DNA of 64,000 nt, from assembly GCA_014055465.1 (NCBI GenBank), contig WIAF01000002.1, positions 1-64,000 on the forward strand, written 5' to 3'. Both the position numbers and the translations under genes were made by a program. Shown piece after piece: positions 62,155 to 64,000 of the stretch. This DNA is from Nitrospira sp. CR1.1. Lineage in GTDB: Bacteria; Nitrospirota; Nitrospiria; Nitrospirales; Nitrospiraceae. Position 1 is the first letter of the stretch, and each line of letters opens with the position of its first letter. The notes under the pieces were generated by a model that saw only the letters and a list, made by a program, of their open reading frames with translations, had not been told where the DNA came from and ran no database searches.

Positions 62155-63072
62155 ATGCGCAACCTTGTCATCATCGGCTCCGGCCCTGCGGGCCTCACAG
62201 CAGCCATCTATGCCGCGCGAGCCAACCTGTCACCCCTTCTGATCGAAGGCTGGCAATCCGGTGGACAACTGACCACCACAACGGAGGTCGAAAACTATCC
62301 GGGCTTTTCCAAAGGCATTATGGGGCCCGAGTTGATGAAGGAAATGCGGGGCCAGGCAGAGCGGTTCGGGACTGAGTTCCTGACCGGGGACGTCTCGGCA
62401 GTTGATCTGTCGCGACGCCCGTTTCGCCTGACCATCGACAGAGAGCAGACCCTGGAGGCGGGAGCCCTCATATTGGCCACCGGCGCCTCGGCTATCCAAC
62501 TCGGATTGCCGAACGAACAACGCCTGACCGGGCACGGCGTCTCGACTTGCGCCACCTGCGATGGCTACTTCTTTCGCGGCCAGGACCTGGTGGTCGTCGG
62601 CGGAGGGGACAGCGCGGTGGAAGAGGCCATCTTCCTGACGAAGTTTGCGCGCACCGTCACCCTCGTTCACCGCCGCGACAAGCTGCGGGCTTCTAAAATC
62701 ATGCAAGATCGCGCCATGAGGAACGAAAAGATTTCTTTCTCGTGGAACTCCGTCGTTGAAGACATTCTCGGAAAGGATCTGGTCACCGGGGTCCGACTCA
62801 AAAATATCGTCACCGGTGCCTTTACGGAACTCGCCTGTGCCGGCGTCTTCGTCGCCATCGGCCATCGTCCCAACACGGATTTGTTCAAGGGCCAGTTGGA
62901 GATGGACGAAAAGGGCTACGTCCTCACCTCGCGCGGGACCGCCACCAGCGTGGCTGGCCTGTTCGCCGCCGGCGACGTCCAGGATACGAAATACCGCCAA
63001 GCGATCACCGCTGCCGGCTCCGGCTGCATGGCCGCCATCGACGCCGAGCGATTTCTGGAGCGTGAAACGTAA
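62155..63072 (+). CDS. trxB: Thioredoxin-disulfide reductase
   Basis: 305 aa, usual length. FAD motif [18 protein letters not shown] (5-22), [14 protein letters not shown], redox site CATC (132-135), NADPH motif [12 protein letters not shown], and [20 protein letters not shown]. Reduces thioredoxin with NADPH. The last codons (R-E-T-stop) are built from the CGTGAAACGTAA repeat, so the repeat marks the gene's 3' end. Confidence 0.95.
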   Translation: MRNLVIIGSGPAGLTAAIYAARANLSPLLIEGWQSGGQLTTTTEVENYPGFSKGIMGPELMKEMRGQAERFGTEFLTGDVSAVDLSRRPFRLTIDREQTLEAGALILATGASAIQLGLPNEQRLTGHGVSTCATCDGYFFRGQDLVVVGGGDSAVEEAIFLTKFARTVTLVHRRDKLRASKIMQDRAMRNEKISFSWNSVVEDILGKDLVTGVRLKNIVTGAFTELACAGVFVAIGHRPNTDLFKGQLEMDEKGYVLTSRGTATSVAGLFAAGDVQDTKYRQAITAAGSGCMAAIDAERFLERET

Positions 63073-63090
63073 AACGTGAAAGGTGAAACG
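63061..63090 (+). repeat. Left inverted-repeat flank of the four-helix-bundle cassette
   Basis: 30 bp made of ACGTGAAA/ACGTAAA units. 27 of 30 bases match the reverse complement of the right flank at 63513-63542. Includes the trxB stop codon. Confidence 0.8.
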
Positions 63091-63109
63091 TTCTCCTTAA
63101 AGTTCACGA

Positions 63110-63472
63110 ATGAACAAGCCCCACAAAAAGCTGGATGCCTGGACCACGGCAATTGAATTAGCACAGCAAGTCTATCAAAAGACCGACCACTTCCCTTCCA
63201 AAGAGCAATATGGTCTAACCAATCAGATCAGACGCGCAGGAGTCAGCATCCCAAGCAACATCGCCGAAGGCGCGGCAAGGCAAACAAAGAGGGAATTTGT
63301 TCAATTTCTCCATATTGCCAAAGGCTCACTCAGCGAACTCGACACGCAACTGGAACTCGCTGTTCGCCTTGAGTATCTTGGGCCGAAAGAGTGGCAGGCT
63401 TTGAATGAACTGCTTGAACGAGTCGACAAAATGCTCAGCGGACTTATTCGTCATCTGGGAGCGAAATCGTAA
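63110..63472 (+). CDS. Four-helix bundle protein (S23 / IVS family)
   Basis: 120 aa. Typical S23 ribosomal-protein-like / IVS sequence: KLDAWTTAIELAQQVYQKT, QYGLTNQIRRAGVSIPSNIA, EGAARQTKREFVQFLHIAKG, SLSELDTQLELAVRLEYL. The family occurs in 23S rRNA intervening sequences and in diversity-generating retroelements (avd), and as scattered chromosomal genes of unknown role. It is placed between trxB and thiI inside 30-bp inverted repeats, as if delivered as a cassette. Confidence 0.92.
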   Translation: MNKPHKKLDAWTTAIELAQQVYQKTDHFPSKEQYGLTNQIRRAGVSIPSNIAEGAARQTKREFVQFLHIAKGSLSELDTQLELAVRLEYLGPKEWQALNELLERVDKMLSGLIRHLGAKS

Positions 63473-63512
63473 ACTTTATGCATTACCCCTTCGACAGGCT
63501 TACTTTCTTCAA

Positions 63513-63542
63513 CCTTTTACCTTTCACGTTTTACCTTTCACG
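63513..63542 (-). repeat. Right inverted-repeat flank of the four-helix-bundle cassette
   Basis: CCTTTTACCTTTCACG followed by TTTTACCTTTCACG, the reverse complement of the left flank apart from three mismatches. It ends 7 bp before the thiI ATG. Confidence 0.8.
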
Positions 63543-63549
63543 CTAAGAT

Positions 63550-64000
63550 ATGCATTGCGCGATCGTCCACTACCACGAACTCGCCCTCAAAGGCCGCAAC
63601 CGCGATTTCTTCGAACAGCGACTCGTCCGCAACATCCGCCTGGCCCTTAGAGACTTGAAGATCCGGCGAATCGAATCGCTGCAAGGGCGCATCCGCGTGA
63701 CGATTCCCGACGAGGTCACGCCGGACGCGGTGACAGAACGGCTCCGGCGCATCTGCGGAGTGTCAAACTTCCTGTTGAGCGAATCCGTGCCGTTAGATCT
63801 CAGGGCGCCGGACCTGTCGATCATCAAGCGGATCGCACAGCGCCAACTGGCTGAACAGACATTCACCTCTTTTCGAGTGACGGCCAAACGCGCGGATAAA
63901 CGTCTGCCATTGACGTCGATGGATGTGGAGCGCGAAGTCGGCGGGTATCTCCATGAAACCACGGGCAAAGTGGTGAAGTTGAAACAGCCGGACGTGACCC
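63550..64000 (+). CDS. thiI: tRNA 4-thiouridine / thiamine sulfurtransferase ThiI, 3' truncated
   Basis: 150 codons to the window end; the rest lies beyond it. The N-terminal ferredoxin-like and THUMP domains are visible: HYHELALKGRNRDFFEQRLV, LRRICGVSNFLLSESVP, FRVTAKRADKRLPLTSMDVE, REVGGYLHETTGKVVKLKQP. The PP-loop ATPase would follow. ThiI makes 4-thiouridine in tRNA and supplies sulfur for thiazole. The start follows the right repeat by 7 bp. Confidence 0.85.
   Translation, partial: MHCAIVHYHELALKGRNRDFFEQRLVRNIRLALRDLKIRRIESLQGRIRVTIPDEVTPDAVTERLRRICGVSNFLLSESVPLDLRAPDLSIIKRIAQRQLAEQTFTSFRVTAKRADKRLPLTSMDVEREVGGYLHETTGKVVKLKQPDVT

Noticed and set aside
1..64000. tRNA, rRNA, CRISPR, phage or transposase genes
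   Set aside because: No cloverleaf-like segments, spaced repeats, or mobile-element proteins were recognised in any intergenic region or frame.

Overview
The window looks like a core chromosomal segment of a Nitrospira-type bacterium (phylum Nitrospirota). This rests on high GC, dense housekeeping and lipoprotein gene content, and families common in that lineage (DUF2330 beside an RnfD-like protein, DUF3015, DUF3365, GTG and TTG starts, short GTGAAACGT repeats). It is an inference, because no rRNA or tRNA gene is present. I saw no phage, transposase, integrase or CRISPR array.

Layout. 1-3.9 kb: 5'-truncated fibronectin-type protein, FGE-sulfatase-like protein, methyltransferase, MOSC protein and prmA. 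3.9-12.2 kb (plus): MutS-like ATPase, a giant MFS/PlsC/acyl-ligase fusion, a TIM-barrel hydrolase, and a sigma/anti-sigma pair. 12.2-17.7 kb: envelope proteins, including an RnfD-like membrane domain read through into DUF2330, and a universal stress protein. 17.7-22.2 kb: Lhr helicase carrying an in-frame repeat insertion. 22.4-25.0 kb (minus): histidine kinase, two response regulators and a small Cys-rich protein. 25.1-29.8 kb: epimerase-like protein, SGNH hydrolase, XRE-cupin regulator behind a paired palindrome, and a CPBP protease. 29.9-33.0 kb (plus): overlapping operon of class V aminotransferase, heme-binding DUF3365 protein and amidohydrolase. 33.8-37.6 kb (plus): MFS transporter plus pxpB-pxpA-pxpC for 5-oxoproline. 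38.0-48.3 kb (minus): DHH-CBS-tRNA nucleotidyltransferase, then two tight gene sets (radical SAM / DUF547 / ferritin-like / glycosyltransferase, and TVP38 / FAD disulfide reductase / DUF3047). 48.5-54.9 kb: small proteins, a sulfite-oxidase-type Mo enzyme, an enolase-superfamily epimerase and lipoproteins. 55.1-59.8 kb (minus): debranching enzyme and GH63-type glucosidase. 60-64 kb: beta-helix protein, coaE, trxB, a four-helix-bundle gene between near-perfect inverted repeats, and a 3'-truncated thiI.

Most notable signals: (1) a recurring start architecture, TGnTAnnnT 6-10 nt before ATG without a Shine-Dalgarno, implying leaderless mRNAs; (2) an apparent ATC start with a perfect Shine-Dalgarno on the MFS/PlsC/ligase gene; (3) 30-bp inverted repeats around the four-helix-bundle gene, related to a repeat inserted in frame in lhr; (4) the RnfD-DUF2330 open-frame fusion; (5) palindromic operator candidates at 16341 and 27343; (6) an uncharacterised radical SAM / diiron / glycosyltransferase operon.
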